NCBI GenBank assembly: GCA_023432025.1
Contig: JAEYVE010000048.1
Location: forward strand, 1-7,402
DNA length: 7,402 bases
Reading direction: 5' to 3'
Origin: Pseudomonadota bacterium
Lineage (GTDB): Bacteria > Myxococcota_A > Polyangia > Polyangiales > Polyangiaceae
Shown: positions 1 to 6,609 of the stretch, one piece after another
Layout: each line of letters starts with the position of its first letter
Numbering within the stretch: position 1 is the first letter of the stretch
Notes under the pieces: generated by a model
What the model was told of the DNA's origin: nothing
Database searches by the model: none
What the model saw: only the letters and a program-made list of their open reading frames with translations
Translations under genes and position numbers: made by a program

Positions 1-2990
1 TCCGCTTCGCTCGCGTGCAAGGCGAACGTGTCGAAGAACAAATCCATCGTCCAGTCGTCCGGATCGTTCGCGGACACGTCCACGCGCCACAGCGTGCCGT
101 CCTTGTCACCGACGAAGATGCGATCGGCGACGGCGCCCACGTCCGCCGGGAACGCCACCGGGCGCCCAGTGATGGGCGAATCCAGCGGCGTTTGCGTAAT
201 TCTCTCACTCAGCGCCGAGCCCACGCCGCCGCCAGCCGTCACGGCGTTGGGCAACGTGGTGTCGTCGAAGCGGAAGCTGCGGAGAATTTCTCCGGTGTCG
301 AGGCGCACGACGGTGAGCGAGCGCGCGGTCGCGGCGATGGACGGAGCCGCCGGATACTCCCGCACGTTCGGGCGAGGCTCGTACTCGTCCTCGAGTTGAT
401 CCAGCGGTCCAGGCAGCGCGCGAGCCACGGGGGTGGAAGAGGTCGTCGCGACTGCGTTGCCGCCCGGCAGCACCGCCACGGCGATTTCCTTGCTGCCGTC
501 GAAGACGGTGGTGATGAGGGGAGTTCCGCCGAGGCCGAAGAGCGGCTCACCCGTCCCGACCGTCGTGAGCTGCCACAAGAATCGGGGCCCGGCGACCGGA
601 TCCGTGATGTCGAGCGCGAAGTAGCCGGGCCAAGCCGCGCCGAAGCTCTGCACCAGAACGGTGCGCCAGCCGTTGCTTGCGGCGGCGGCGGACGCGACGC
701 TGCGCTCGAAGCGTACGACGCCGCCGGTGTCCGTAGTGGCCACGACGTCCTTGACGATGGGCTCGCCGTCGAGCAACCGCTCGTGCGAGTTGGGGTACTG
801 GTCTTGAAGGCGCGTCAGCACCGCCGGCGGGATGAACGACCAGAGCTCGTTGTTGTTGTTGCTGTCGACGGGACGGTCGCTCGTATCGGTGGTGTTCGGG
901 CGCACCTTGAAGGCGTGGAAGAAGCCGTCGTTCGACGACGTGTAGAGCATTTGCGGGCGCCCCGTGTGCAGGGTCGCGAACGCGTCGTACGTTTCGTCCT
1001 GAATGATGGCGTCCGGGTGGTCCACCACGCGTGGCGTGGAGTGCTGGATGTCACCCATCAAGTTGCAGTCGGCGCCCGGCGTCGGGCAACGGTCCTCCGT
1101 TTCGGGATCCCCGTCGCTGTCGCCGATCGTCCAGCGCAGCACCTTGTCTCGACACGCGTCGTCGGTGCCGGTCTGGCAGTCCGAGGCGTGTCGATTCACC
1201 TTCATGTTGCTCGCGGGAACTCGAGACACGAAATCCGTGATCGTGCCCGTCACCAGCTCGCCACTCTGGAGCCCCAGACCGTCCGGATCGGTCCCGCTCA
1301 GGGCGGGCCTGACGCTGCGCTCGGAGTCGTAGCCCGTGTCGGTGCTGACGAAGGTGTAGAAGCGACGAGACGTCTTGCCGTCCGCGCTGTTCAAGTTGGC
1401 CACGAAATCATCGCCGCGGCTGATCTCGATGGGAGCAGCTTCGGGAACGAACGTGGTGCCGTTGCAGGTGTAACGCTGCCGTTCCAGCTTTCCGCGCCAA
1501 ACGCCGGCCGTCGCCTCGAGCGCCGAGAGAAAGCGGAACGACGCGGAAGGTGCCTCGCCCGTGTTGGGCCCCGAACGAGCCCAAGTCGGACGAGTGCGGC
1601 TACGGGCTTGGCCACCGACGACCTCGTTCAGGATTTCGTTCATCCGAGAGCGCAGGCTGGCGCTGTCGGTGGCGAGCAAGGCGCGCTCGGTGCCGCCCAT
1701 GTAAGCAAGCCGGTGCATGTTGCAACACGCTTGCAGCTCGCGGTTCGACTGATCGACGCAGGCGCCGGAGCCGGCCACGGCGAAATCCGACGTCGTTAGC
1801 GTGGAGCAGTCCAGGCTGGAGCCGACGTCCGACGGCGAAAAGCCGATCACGTACGTCTTGATGCCCTCGTTCGTGTAGAGGTCATCCGCAGTTTCTTCTG
1901 GGGTGCCGAAGGGACAAACCCCGGGCAAGGTGGAGTCGATGGCGGCGGCGGCGCATTCGGGGCGAAGGTCCAAGTTGGGCTCGCCGTCGGTGAGCACGAT
2001 GATCGTCTGCTTTCGGCAGCCGTCCGTCACGTAGGGATCCGCCTGAGGCCCGACGTAAAAGGAGACGTTCGTGTTGTCGCGCAGCAGAAAGGTGCGCGCG
2101 TCGTCCAAGATGCCGGCGAGCGGCGTTGCGCCGTACGGACGCGTGGTGAGCAGAACCTTCTTGATGTGCTCGTGCCGGTTCTCGTTCTCGGACTCCAAGA
2201 GATCCGCCGCGCCGAACGGGATGAGCTTTCCCTCCCACGGCAAGGCGGCGGCGTTGCGCGCGCCCACTTCCATGTCCTCGGTCGCGCAATCGGCAGGGTT
2301 ACCGCGCGTGGGCGTGGTGCCGAAAAAGTAGCTGAAGCCGCCTTCCTTGCCCGAGGGCCAGTCGGGGCCGTAGCTGCTGTCGTACCCGGTTCCGCGGTGT
2401 GGGAGGGTGTCGAACGTCATCAGGCCGAAGCGCACGAAGTCCCCGAAGTTGTCGATGATGCCGTTGTCGCTCTGCAGGAAGCCGGCGCCGCTGCACGCGC
2501 CAGAGCTCGAGTAGTCGCGAGGTAAAGGCTCGACCCAATCGAATGCGTTGGAAAGGGCGGCGGCGCCCGCCGCGTTGGGCCCGAGGACGCAGCTGCCGCT
2601 CACCGGGCGGTGGTAGGCATTGCGATAGCGGTAGTCGATGGGCCGGAGGGGACCGGGCAGATCGTACTCGTCCGCAAAGGCGGAAGAGCTGCGGTCGATC
2701 GCCTGACAGCGGTAGTCACTGATGGTGCCCGTGAGCACTTCGATGAGATCGATCCAGCGGCTTTTCTCGTTGGCGCCCGCTGCGTTCGAGCCCGGATTGC
2801 ACGCAGGAAACTCGGGCTTCTGGGTGGTGTCGTCGATGCCGACCTTGTACTCCATCGACCCCGACGTATCGACGACGAGCAGCACGTTCGGAGCCCTCGG
2901 CTCCAGCTCGGCGTCTTGAGCAAGAACCAGCGCTGGCGCGAGCGCTGCCAAGAGGCCGACTCGGAATGCTGGGGTGTATTGCCGCTTCAT
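1..2990 (-). CDS. pilY1: PilY1-type pilus tip adhesin, VWA plus beta-propeller, C-terminus cut by window edge
   Basis: Large secreted protein of the type IV pilus tip. In known systems PilY1 primes pilus assembly with the minor pilins and mediates adhesion or surface sensing. The frame is open from ATG at 2990 to base 1 (996 codons, no stop), so the C-terminal end is missing. Residues 1-24 look like a Sec signal peptide (basic start, hydrophobic core, ALVLA before Gln25). A von Willebrand A domain spans about 35-460: MIDAS motif DTSGS at 41-45, Thr289 in ATPLAG, and Asp335 in VLTDGEPN. A long Cys-rich insertion separates the first MIDAS motif from Thr289. A middle segment (about 480-640) ends in an acidic DSDGDPETED loop at 624-633, possibly calcium-binding. 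The PilY1 beta-propeller starts at GDIQHSTPRVV (646-656), followed by NDGFFHAF near 688, WSFIPPAV near 717, GYFALDITDP near 790 and FVGDKDGTLWRVD near 960-972. It is the last visible gene of the minor-pilin operon, 49 bp after pilX. No strong ribosome binding site precedes the ATG; an in-frame TTG seven codons upstream is a less likely start. Family assignment is very secure. Confidence 0.95.
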   Translation of the reverse strand, partial: MKRQYTPAFRVGLLAALAPALVLAQDAELEPRAPNVLLVVDTSGSMEYKVGIDDTTQKPEFPACNPGSNAAGANEKSRWIDLIEVLTGTISDYRCQAIDRSSSAFADEYDLPGPLRPIDYRYRNAYHRPVSGSCVLGPNAAGAAALSNAFDWVEPLPRDYSSSGACSGAGFLQSDNGIIDNFGDFVRFGLMTFDTLPHRGTGYDSSYGPDWPSGKEGGFSYFFGTTPTRGNPADCATEDMEVGARNAAALPWEGKLIPFGAADLLESENENRHEHIKKVLLTTRPYGATPLAGILDDARTFLLRDNTNVSFYVGPQADPYVTDGCRKQTIIVLTDGEPNLDLRPECAAAAIDSTLPGVCPFGTPEETADDLYTNEGIKTYVIGFSPSDVGSSLDCSTLTTSDFAVAGSGACVDQSNRELQACCNMHRLAYMGGTERALLATDSASLRSRMNEILNEVVGGQARSRTRPTWARSGPNTGEAPSASFRFLSALEATAGVWRGKLERQRYTCNGTTFVPEAAPIEISRGDDFVANLNSADGKTSRRFYTFVSTDTGYDSERSVRPALSGTDPDGLGLQSGELVTGTITDFVSRVPASNMKVNRHASDCQTGTDDACRDKVLRWTIGDSDGDPETEDRCPTPGADCNLMGDIQHSTPRVVDHPDAIIQDETYDAFATLHTGRPQMLYTSSNDGFFHAFKVRPNTTDTSDRPVDSNNNNELWSFIPPAVLTRLQDQYPNSHERLLDGEPIVKDVVATTDTGGVVRFERSVASAAAASNGWRTVLVQSFGAAWPGYFALDITDPVAGPRFLWQLTTVGTGEPLFGLGGTPLITTVFDGSKEIAVAVLPGGNAVATTSSTPVARALPGPLDQLEDEYEPRPNVREYPAAPSIAATARSLTVVRLDTGEILRSFRFDDTTLPNAVTAGGGVGSALSERITQTPLDSPITGRPVAFPADVGAVADRIFVGDKDGTLWRVDVSANDPDDWTMDLFFDTFALHASEA

Positions 2991-3014
2991 GGCGTTGGCT
3001 CGATGGTGCAAGGG

Positions 3015-3029
3015 CTCGGCTCGGCCGAG
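3015..3029 (-). other. Small hairpin between pilX and pilY1
   Basis: Six-base-pair stem CTCGGC/GCCGAG with a three-base loop, in the 49-bp gap between the pilX stop (3040) and the pilY1 ATG (2990). No T-rich tract follows on the minus strand, so it does not look like an intrinsic terminator. It might influence pilY1 translation or mRNA processing, and it may also be a chance product of high GC. This is the only junction in the operon that is not overlapping or nearly so. Confidence 0.35.
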
Positions 3030-3039
3030 AAAAGCGTGA

Positions 3040-3750
3040 CTAGCGGATGAGCGGGGCGATGACGGTGCTGGCTCGCACCATCTGACGATCGGCGACGCTG
3101 GAAGCGAGCGCGTTGCAGACGTCCTCCGACGTGGCCTCGATGTTCGGATGAACGGTGGCGATGGACGTGAGCACGACGGTGGCTTGCGTGATGCTTTCGT
3201 TCACGCCGCCCTGCTCGCAGCCGCGGCAAGGAGGAGCGGGGCCGAGGTCCGTCATTTCGACGACGAAGTCTCCGACCAGATCCGCCCCTTGGAGCTGCGG
3301 TCCCAGGCTGCTTTCTCCGGCGTTCGTGGCGTGCCCGGGTGACAGCACTCGAGCTCCCGAGGTCAGGTTTCCGAGGGCGGCTTCCACCTCCTGCAGCATG
3401 AAGGGGTGACAGAACGCGGCGGCGAGATCTCCGTTTTGCGTGCAGCGAGCGCCGGAGACGCGCGCGCGGTCCACGAACGAATCCGCGACGCCCGTCGCGA
3501 GCAGAGCCGAGGTCGTTTCGATGCCGAGATCCGCGATGTACTGGACCTGGAGCGACTGACGCACGTTGCCCGAGGCTGCGTCGACCAAGCTCGCCGAGCG
3601 CGTCGCCCAAATGCCGAGGCCCGTCAAAAGCGTGAGAACCATCACGACGACGAACACGGCTGCGCCTCGTTCTCTGCGACGCGAAGCGCGGCGAAGCGCC
3701 TCCCGTGGGGGCAACGAAAGCACCGTGGGCGTGGGAGTGAGCGGGTTCAT
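3040..3750 (-). CDS. pilX: PilX-type minor pilin
   Basis: Minor pilin of 236 residues, expected in the inner-membrane priming complex and at the pilus tip. It begins with a basic, proline-containing leader ending RRRERG (Gly29), the likely prepilin-peptidase cut site. A hydrophobic helix AAVFVVVMVLTLLTGLGIWA follows, then a polar stretch (SASLVDAASGNVRQSLQVQYIADLG) typical of the PilX N-terminal family. Position +5 of the mature protein is Val34, not the Glu of classical pilins; loss of Glu5 is seen in tip-located pilins such as GspK. The globular part has a CxxC pair at Cys175/Cys178 and further cysteines. The frame stays open upstream to 4290, but the ATG at 3750 is chosen because it overlaps the pilW stop by 4 bp (ATGA, 3747-3750) and puts the hydrophobic helix near the N-terminus. 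There is no clear ribosome binding site, so translation is probably coupled to pilW. Identification rests on the N-terminus and the position between pilW and pilY1; the C-terminal part is poorly conserved in this family. Confidence 0.88.
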   Translation of the reverse strand: MNPLTPTPTVLSLPPREALRRASRRRERGAAVFVVVMVLTLLTGLGIWATRSASLVDAASGNVRQSLQVQYIADLGIETTSALLATGVADSFVDRARVSGARCTQNGDLAAAFCHPFMLQEVEAALGNLTSGARVLSPGHATNAGESSLGPQLQGADLVGDFVVEMTDLGPAPPCRGCEQGGVNESITQATVVLTSIATVHPNIEATSEDVCNALASSVADRQMVRASTVIAPLIR

Positions 3751-5000
3751 CTCAGTTGATTGCGGAGCGCGATGTCTGCTTGCAAGGTGCGCACTCGTGC
3801 AAACTGCGGTGTGCTCTCGCCGGCTCCGCGCACGTCGACGCGGTACAGGCCGGGCGCGACGCCGGCCGTGGGCCCCAGATCCACCGCGTCCCGGTCTGCC
3901 GCGCGCGTGCGTACGCTCAGGCGCGCGCGTACGGCGCGGATCAGGCCTGGCCCGCTGGTGGTGCCGGCGTCGCGTGTATCGCCCGCGAACACCGGAATGT
4001 TGGCGGCCGGAATTTCTTCCGTCGTGTTGGTGGTGGGGTTGGTGACGCCGATCAGCCCCAGCTTGAAGTCCACGGCGAACTCGGCGACGAGCTCCGGGTT
4101 GGTGCCCGAGAGCGCCACCGCGGGGTTCACGAAGTCCATTTCCGTGCGCACCAACTCCGTGCGGGGCGCCGTGTCGTCGGACGAGTAGATGGGAGTGTAT
4201 TGGCTCTCCGACTCCAGGCTGCGGAGGTCGTAGCGGATGAGCTGCACCACGTTGACCAGGCTGCCGCTCTCCGTGCCTCGCAAGCCGCAACCGTTGTTGC
4301 CCTGCTTGAACTGGAGTCCGGGCTGCGCCGAGAGCACGACGACGGGGTTCGTTTCCGTCGCCGCGGGGCCTGCGATGATGCCGAACTGTTGGCCGCCCGC
4401 TTGATCCACGATGCGCAGCGCGCGTCCCGGCATGAAGACGCTCGCCAACGTGATGTCTCGCGCCAAGAGGCGGCGCATGGCAGGCGACGTGAGCTGGAGC
4501 ATGACGTCGTAGCCGCCGCCCGGACGAGGCGCCACCGAGCGGATCGGAAACTGATCCGGCGAGGCGTACGAGCCCATCAGGAAGAGCGCGTCGGGGGTGA
4601 GCCCGCTGTTCGTGGAGACGACGTTGGCAGGCGAGCCTCCGACCTGAATACGCAGGCTCGCGAGCGAGGCGAGGCCGGGCACGGCGCCATACCCCGCGCC
4701 AATCGGGTTCCCGCAGAAGGAGACGTCCCGCTGCAGGTTGGGCAAGGAGAGGTAACCGGCGCGCGCGATGTCGGTGCGCAGCCGTTGGAATCCGGCGATG
4801 GCGCCGAAGGTGGCGTCCGCCACGCGAGACTCGCGCTGGTAGAAACGCGACGAGTCACGCGCCAACATGAACACGAAGACCGAAAAGACGAGCCCGCCGG
4901 TGAGCGCCACCATCAGCTCGATGAGCGTGAAGCCGCGACGAGCGCCGGGCGCGGGAGCGCCGCGCCAGGCGTGTCGTGAGCGGAGAGGTAAGGCGGTCAT
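3747..5000 (-). CDS. pilW: PilW-type minor pilin
   Basis: Minor pilin of 417 residues, part of the priming/tip complex of the type IV pilus. A 23-residue leader ends ARRG (Gly23). The mature N-terminus FTLIELMVALTGGLVFSVFVFM has Phe at +1 and Glu28 at +5, the full class III signal cut and N-methylated by PilD. Just after the helix, a run ending FQRLRTDIARAGYLSLPN (about 71-88) matches the PilW hallmark of an arginine-rich segment followed by R-x-A-G-Y. Two cysteines (FCGNP and NNGCGLRG) could form a disulfide in the large globular domain. The ATG at 5000 lies 6 bp after the pilV stop with no visible Shine-Dalgarno sequence, suggesting reinitiation by ribosomes finishing pilV. The stop overlaps the pilX start by 4 bp. 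At 417 residues it is longer than many PilW proteins of gammaproteobacteria, the added length being in the globular part. Confidence 0.93.
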   Translation of the reverse strand: MTALPLRSRHAWRGAPAPGARRGFTLIELMVALTGGLVFSVFVFMLARDSSRFYQRESRVADATFGAIAGFQRLRTDIARAGYLSLPNLQRDVSFCGNPIGAGYGAVPGLASLASLRIQVGGSPANVVSTNSGLTPDALFLMGSYASPDQFPIRSVAPRPGGGYDVMLQLTSPAMRRLLARDITLASVFMPGRALRIVDQAGGQQFGIIAGPAATETNPVVVLSAQPGLQFKQGNNGCGLRGTESGSLVNVVQLIRYDLRSLESESQYTPIYSSDDTAPRTELVRTEMDFVNPAVALSGTNPELVAEFAVDFKLGLIGVTNPTTNTTEEIPAANIPVFAGDTRDAGTTSGPGLIRAVRARLSVRTRAADRDAVDLGPTAGVAPGLYRVDVRGAGESTPQFARVRTLQADIALRNQLR

Positions 5001-5006
5001 GGCGGA

Positions 5007-5606
5007 TCAGAGAGACGTCTGACGGACGGCGGTGGACTTGTAGACGAAGTGGAATGCTTGAGGGCTGCGACCGATGGTCGTGACGTTCGCTGCGGCGTCG
5101 CAGTACGCCGCGCCGCCGTTGAAGGACTCACCGTCGCGCGGCCAGAACACGCGCACCTCGACCCGGATGAGGCCGTTGCCGGGCTGGGTGTTGGGGCTGA
5201 TGAGGTCGGAGAGCCGCACGTGCGTGCAAAACACGATTTGGCTCGCGTCCGCGGGCAACGTGATGGGCTGGCCGAGCGCGCCGAAGCCGGGGCCGAAGCC
5301 TTGCGTGACGTTCGCCGCCGGCAGGATCCAGTCGCCTTGCGCGAGGCTCAGCCAGGTGGTGTTGGCGAGCGGCTGCGACTGATCCCAGCGAGACGCGTCC
5401 ACCGCCAGGCGATCCAGCCACGACTGAGCGATGTGCGTCGCGGTCGCCAGATTCTTGGCGTGACGGTTGGAGGTGGAGGTCACCCTTTGCATGGCGATGA
5501 CGCCCACCACGCCAATGCCGAAGATCGACAGCGCCATGAGCAGCTCGACGAACGTGTAGCCGCGCCGAGTGGCCGATGGGCGACGTGTCAGACCTCGGAG
5601 CGTCAT
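5007..5606 (-). CDS. pilV: PilV-type minor pilin
   Basis: Minor pilin of 199 residues. The leader MTLRGLTRRPSATRRG ends at Gly16. The mature N-terminus YTFVELLMALSIFGIGVVGVIAMQ carries Tyr instead of Phe at +1 and the conserved Glu21 at +5. The F-G-I-G-V-V-G run and the following polar segment (TSTSNRHAKNLATATHIAQSWLDRL) fit PilV, which helps nucleate the pilus with FimU, PilW and PilX. The ATG at 5606 is preceded by GAGGG at 5614-5618 with a 7-base gap, the best ribosome binding site in the operon. The same ATG overlaps the fimU stop by 4 bp (ATGA, 5603-5606), so 5606 is preferred over the in-frame ATG at 5768, which would add 54 arginine-rich residues with no pilin character. Two cysteines (VFCTH and AAYCDAA) may pair. 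Confidence 0.92.
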   Translation of the reverse strand: MTLRGLTRRPSATRRGYTFVELLMALSIFGIGVVGVIAMQRVTSTSNRHAKNLATATHIAQSWLDRLAVDASRWDQSQPLANTTWLSLAQGDWILPAANVTQGFGPGFGALGQPITLPADASQIVFCTHVRLSDLISPNTQPGNGLIRVEVRVFWPRDGESFNGGAAYCDAAANVTTIGRSPQAFHFVYKSTAVRQTSL

Positions 5607-6196
5607 AGCGTGACCCTCGAAACGCCGTTCGGCAGAAGCAGGACGCGCCGCAGCAGACCCACGCCGTCGTCTCGACTCACGTTGACCTGCGGAACGCCGG
5701 TGAGCGTGCCCGTGAATCCGGCGCTGAAACTGGTGCGCATGCGAGCGGCGCCGAGAGGAGAGAAGCAAACGTCCAGTGCCGAGAGGTTCTCCGCGGCGGC
5801 GCCGCCCACCGCGGGCGGCGGGCCATCGACGGAGATCGTGTGGTCGCCGATGGTGTCGGGGACGAACTGATTGACGAGCACCATCGCGGCGTTGGCGGCC
5901 TCATTTGGGGGACACACCGCCGACGGCAGCGGCTCGCAACCCTCGACCGCGGTCGTACCCTGAACGGCCTCGAGCACCGTGAAGGTTTCCGTGGTTTGGT
6001 CCCAACGCACGACCGTCGCCGAGCCGCGCGCCATCGCACGCATACGAGCGTTGCGGTAGAGCGCCGCAATTTCGTTGGCTGCTTGCGAAGAGCGATACTC
6101 CCGGACGCGGTGCGTGATGCTGGGGATCGCGATGACCATCAAGAGCGTGATGATCGTGACCACCGCCATGAGCTCGAGCAGGGTGAAGCCACGCAT
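5603..6196 (-). CDS. fimU: FimU/GspH-type minor pilin, first gene of the operon
   Basis: Minor pilin of 197 residues in the GspH/FimT family, thought to link the priming complex to the major pilin. The N-terminus is MRG followed by FTLLELMAVVTIITLLMVIAIPS, with cleavage after Gly3, Phe at +1 and Glu8 at +5. The segment EYRSSQAANEIAALYRNARMRAMARG (about 35-60) is the usual GspH post-helix region. The C-terminal motifs VCFSPLGAAR and LLRRVLLLPNGVSRV match the end of the GspH fold. Cysteines in GCEPLPSAVC may form a small disulfide loop. The 3-residue leader is very short. The frame is open upstream through a GTG (6289) and an ATG (6382), which would give leaders of about 34 or 65 residues; neither has a convincing ribosome binding site, nor does the ATG at 6196. 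I chose 6196 because the basic residue and Gly before FTLLEL suffice for the peptidase. A sigma-54 promoter lies about 200 bp upstream. Confidence 0.9.
   Translation of the reverse strand: MRGFTLLELMAVVTIITLLMVIAIPSITHRVREYRSSQAANEIAALYRNARMRAMARGSATVVRWDQTTETFTVLEAVQGTTAVEGCEPLPSAVCPPNEAANAAMVLVNQFVPDTIGDHTISVDGPPPAVGGAAAENLSALDVCFSPLGAARMRTSFSAGFTGTLTGVPQVNVSRDDGVGLLRRVLLLPNGVSRVTL
5614..5618 (-). promoter_or_regulatory. Ribosome binding site of pilV
   Basis: GAGGG on the minus strand, 7 bases before the pilV ATG at 5606 and inside the end of fimU. It is the only clear Shine-Dalgarno sequence among the pilin genes and settles the pilV start; the other genes appear to rely on coupling or weak sites. 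Confidence 0.6.
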
Positions 6197-6257
6197 CGTG
6201 CGCGTCGCTTTCGGCGCTTCGCGTCGGGCGGCTCCGTCCTGCGAGGCGGACGCCCGC

Positions 6258-6286
6258 GCGGTCGCCCCTTGGGGCGGACCGACCGC
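6258..6286 (-). other. Strong GC hairpin in the fimU leader RNA
   Basis: On the minus strand the arms CGCCCC and GGGGCG (6271-6276 and 6263-6268) face each other across two bases. An outer five-base match GCGGT/ACCGC lies at 6282-6286 and 6258-6262. With a predicted transcription start near 6393 it lies in the untranslated leader, about 62-90 bases before the fimU ATG. No T-run follows, so it is not a standard terminator. It could stabilise the mRNA or block ribosomes on false upstream starts. No known riboswitch class is recognised. Confidence 0.45.
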
Positions 6287-6292
6287 CACACG

Positions 6293-6337
6293 ACCGAGCA
6301 GGGCCGAGCCGTGCAGGGGCGGGCCGTGCAGGACTGC
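6293..6337. repeat. Three imperfect 15-bp tandem repeats
   Basis: Three units begin at 6293, 6308 and 6323. Plus-strand cores are ACCGAGCAGG, GCCGTGCAGG and GCCGTGCAGG; the last two cores are identical over ten bases and the first differs at two positions. They lie in the predicted fimU leader, downstream of the sigma-54 promoter. Role unknown. The 15-base period is a multiple of three, so it would also give a five-residue repeat if the upstream open frame were translated. Confidence 0.6.
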
Positions 6338-6403
6338 GGGGGGCGGCAAATGCGCCGTTTGGAGAGGAGAGGGAGCTCGCATGGACTGTCCCGAGCCCAT
6401 CTC

Positions 6404-6419
6404 AGCAAAGAATGTGCCG
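6404..6419 (-). promoter_or_regulatory. Sigma-54 (-24/-12) promoter for the minor-pilin operon
   Basis: Read on the minus strand the sequence is CGGCACATTCTTTGCT. It matches the sigma-54 consensus TGGCAC-R-N4-TTGCW at every defined position except the first (C for T). The invariant GG (6418-6417) and GC (6406-6405) are exactly 12 bases apart, as RpoN holoenzyme requires. Transcription would start near 6393 and run into fimU, giving a leader of about 197 nt. Sigma-54 promoters need an AAA+ enhancer-binding protein; PilR plays this role for pilA in other pilus systems. That PilR acts here is inference. Confidence 0.75.
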
Positions 6420-6513
6420 CGCAGTAAGTCGGTCGAGTGGGGCACCGGGGAACCTCGGTTGGCGTTTCCAAGGCCGAAGGTCGTCGAAAGGGCAGGTGGC
6501 CGGGGACTCGCTT

Positions 6514-6547
6514 CCGCAAAGCGTGCGCTGCCTCGCAACATTTGCGG
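6514..6547. promoter_or_regulatory. Inverted repeats upstream of the sigma-54 promoter, candidate activator site
   Basis: CCGCAAA (6514-6520) and TTTGCGG (6541-6547) form a 7-bp inverted repeat with a 20-bp spacer. Nested at its right side is a tighter palindrome, CGCAACATTTGCG (6534-6546), with five-base arms and a three-base centre. The dyad is centred about 138 bp upstream of the predicted start, within the range where enhancer-binding proteins usually sit. Identity of the bound protein is unknown. Confidence 0.4.
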
Positions 6548-6609
6548 GGTGGAGCCAAGGTAGGTGGAGCAGATCCCTTCGGCGAGATGGTGCTCTCCGG
6601 GCCCCGGCA

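Noticed and set aside
849..860. (GTT)4 microsatellite inside pilY1
   Set aside because: It encodes four asparagines (711-714) in a loop between propeller motifs. Four units are too few to argue for phase variation, and a change by whole units would keep the frame.
15..1799. 594-codon open frame on the plus strand
   Set aside because: It is the codon-aligned antisense of pilY1, where high third-position GC removes stops. Its translation is Arg/Val/Gly/Ala-rich with no domain, while the minus strand gives clear PilY1 motifs throughout.
3751..4290. Upstream extension of the pilX frame
   Set aside because: The added 180 residues lie entirely within pilW in another frame, have low-complexity composition and would bury the pilin signal. 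The ATG at 3750 with its ATGA overlap is the sensible start.
3756..4979. 407-codon open frame on the plus strand
   Set aside because: Antisense shadow of pilW in codon register. The protein is Arg/His/Ala-rich without signal or domain, and the opposite strand encodes an unmistakable pilin.
6258..6286. Intrinsic terminator
   Set aside because: The stem is strong, but neither strand has a T-rich tract after it, and on the minus strand it precedes rather than follows a gene.
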